Notes under the pieces: model-generated
What the model saw: the letters and a program-made list of their open reading frames with translations, nothing else
The model's database searches: none
Told to the model about the DNA's origin: nothing
Shown: in pieces, positions 62,741 to 64,000 of the stretch
Layout of the letters: each line of letters begins with the position of its first letter
Position numbering within the stretch: position 1 is the first letter of the stretch
Made by a program: the position numbers and the translations under genes
Origin: Shinisaurus crocodilurus
Lineage: Eukaryota > Chordata > Lepidosauria > Squamata > Shinisauridae
Direction: 5' to 3'
Assembly: GCA_021292165.1 (NCBI GenBank)
Contig: CM037877.1
Span: 303,370,063 to 303,434,062 of the forward strand
DNA: 64,000 nt

Positions 62741-63279
62741 GGATCTTTCTTCACACCCCTCTTGGCTGCAGAGGGACGGACTCTTCCTGCCCTCCTCTCT
62801 CTTTGAATGTGCATCCCTTATGTCAGCAGTGGGCAGAAAGGAGATCTCCAGGTGTCTTGGACTTCAGCTCCCAGCATTCCTCACCATTGGCCATGCTGTT
62901 AGAGGCTTCTGGGAGTTGTAGTCCAAAACATCTGGAGAACTAGCTTCTGCTCACCCCTGCCTTATGGAACTTCACCATCTTTCTTTGCTCCACCTAGACT
63001 AGCATTATGATTTATTCTATGCCCATTTGTTGCACAATGTTTGATGCCACTCCTTCCCTGGTTACCTGTCTGGTCAATTCCATCTTCTCTCTTTCTCCCC
63101 CTTTCACCTCCACCATTTCCAGCCTTTATTGCACGTTTCCCCTTTGGATAAAAGTTCAGTCTCTTGGGTCTGCAATGTTTAGCCAACTAAAAAAAGGTAC
63201 CCCTGGTTAATCGGGATAAAAAACCCTACGCTGTTCTTAATGTAGTTTTTAAAATGTGGGTGGCAGGCGTCTCTTGGGG

Positions 63280-64000
63280 AGGGGAGGCCTGTAGCCCAGT
63301 GGTCAGGGATGTTGAAGAGTCCTTGGTCTCGAGTCACGAGTCGAGTCACGAGTCTTTGGACTCGAGTCTCGAGTCCGAGTCCAAGTCCTTGGTCCAAAAT
63401 GGTGACTCACGAGTCACGAGTCACTCCCAAAGCTGACTCCACGAGTCCCTATTAAAATCAATGGGGTTTTTTCCCAACAAAATAAGGCTATTTCAGATGT
63501 GTGGCTTAAATAAATTCTAGGCACAAGTGTGCCTTTTTATCTCAAAACTCTGCCACTGATTTTAACAAGAACAGACCAGGAAGACAAACCCAAAATAACC
63601 AGGCAGGCAGAGGAGGCAGGGAACCCCAAAGCAGGCAGGCAGAGGCGTTTGTCTTGGACAATTCAAACTGTGGAACTGGTTAAGAAGAGACCAGGCAGGC
63701 AGAGGAGGCACGGAACCCCAAACAGGCAGGCAGAGGCAGCCAAACCCAAAATGTCTGAAAGGTTGCATTAGGAAAATGATTTTAAAAAATAAACTTCGAT
63801 TGTTACTGCAACTAGGTCCAGACAGCACCTGCAGGTGGCACCAAGCAGGGATGTTGACAAGTCCTTGGTCTCGAGTCCCATTAAAAATATTGGGACTCGA
63901 GTCAGAGGGGGGACTCAGTCCGACTCACGAGTCGAGTCCTGGAGTCCGAGTCCCCATCCCTGCCAGTGGTAGAGCCCGTTTTGCTTGCAGAGGTTTCCAG
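63280..64000 (+). mobile_element. tRNA-type SINE split in its A box, cut by window end
   Basis: Without the 63304-63962 insert and one duplication, the sequence reads ggcctgtagcccagtggtagagccc..., a tRNA-like A box (tagcnnagtggtagagc). It then continues with ttttgcttgcagaggt, as in the head of the SINE at 54075-54275 on its minus strand. Confidence 0.6.
63304..63962. mobile_element. hAT-like element with perfect 8-bp duplication
   Basis: Ends cagggatgttga and catccctg, flanked by identical ccagtggt (63296-63303 and 63963-63970). Inside are tandem 'gactcgagtc/cgagtcacgagtc' words near both ends and 'caggcaggcagagg' repeats in the middle. No transposase frame. Confidence 0.85.

Larger units (their letters stand above)
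61812..64000 (+). other. PHKG2 intron running off the window
   Basis: Repeat-packed: hAT-like MITEs at 62245-62559, about 62597-62740 and about 62825-62965, and a 659-bp hAT-like element at 63304-63962 inside a tRNA-type SINE. No exon resembling the PHKG2 tail (VAVWTVLAAG in human) was seen. Confidence 0.6.

Overview
The window is a vertebrate nuclear segment, most likely from a squamate reptile (lizard or snake). The genes have many introns with GT-AG boundaries. The introns and spacers carry tRNA-derived Sauria-type SINEs, CR1/L2-like LINE ends, 5S-rRNA-derived SINEs and many short palindromic DNA transposons. Gene order SRCAP - TMEM265 - PHKG2 matches human 16p11.2. One extra gene, an intronless RNF113 on the minus strand, sits between TMEM265 and PHKG2.

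Layout. (1) 1-1108: spacer, then a GC-rich TATA-less promoter with a TCTCGCGAGA element and YY1-type sites, and a noncoding first exon. (2) 2003-35040: SRCAP, plus strand. I could trace 34 coding exons whose phases all agree. From the start equivalent to the human one (8931) they give about 3309 residues (human 3230, from memory). Upstream of that start, the 3.7-kb exon at 2003-5730, a 74-nt exon at 6379-6452 and the 5' part of the exon at 8743-8975 form one open frame that runs in phase into SRCAP. This predicts an N-terminal extension of about 1330 mostly acidic, repetitive residues. It is the most interesting observation here. (3) 35-41.7 kb: repeat-rich spacer with a solo LTR inside a hAT-like MITE, a 5S-derived SINE and mariner-like and hAT-like MITEs. 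(4) 41.7-45.4 kb: TMEM265, with a TATA box, a noncoding exon and two coding exons. (5) 45.4-50.4 kb: repeats. (6) 50520-51488, minus strand: intact single-exon RNF113. (7) 51489-52250: head-to-head promoter rich in CCAAT boxes, shared by RNF113 and PHKG2. (8) 52.2 kb to the right end: PHKG2. Its kinase domain is complete (eight coding exons, 308 residues), and the last exon(s), for the calmodulin-binding tail, lie beyond the window.

SRCAP is the ATPase of a chromatin remodeller that deposits H2A.Z. PHKG2 is the liver/testis catalytic subunit of phosphorylase kinase. RNF113 is a spliceosome-linked CCCH/RING protein. TMEM265 is a small two-pass membrane protein. Nothing suggests that they act together; their adjacency is conserved synteny. 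All exon limits were read by eye from splice sites, frame and remembered human proteins. No alignment or search was run.
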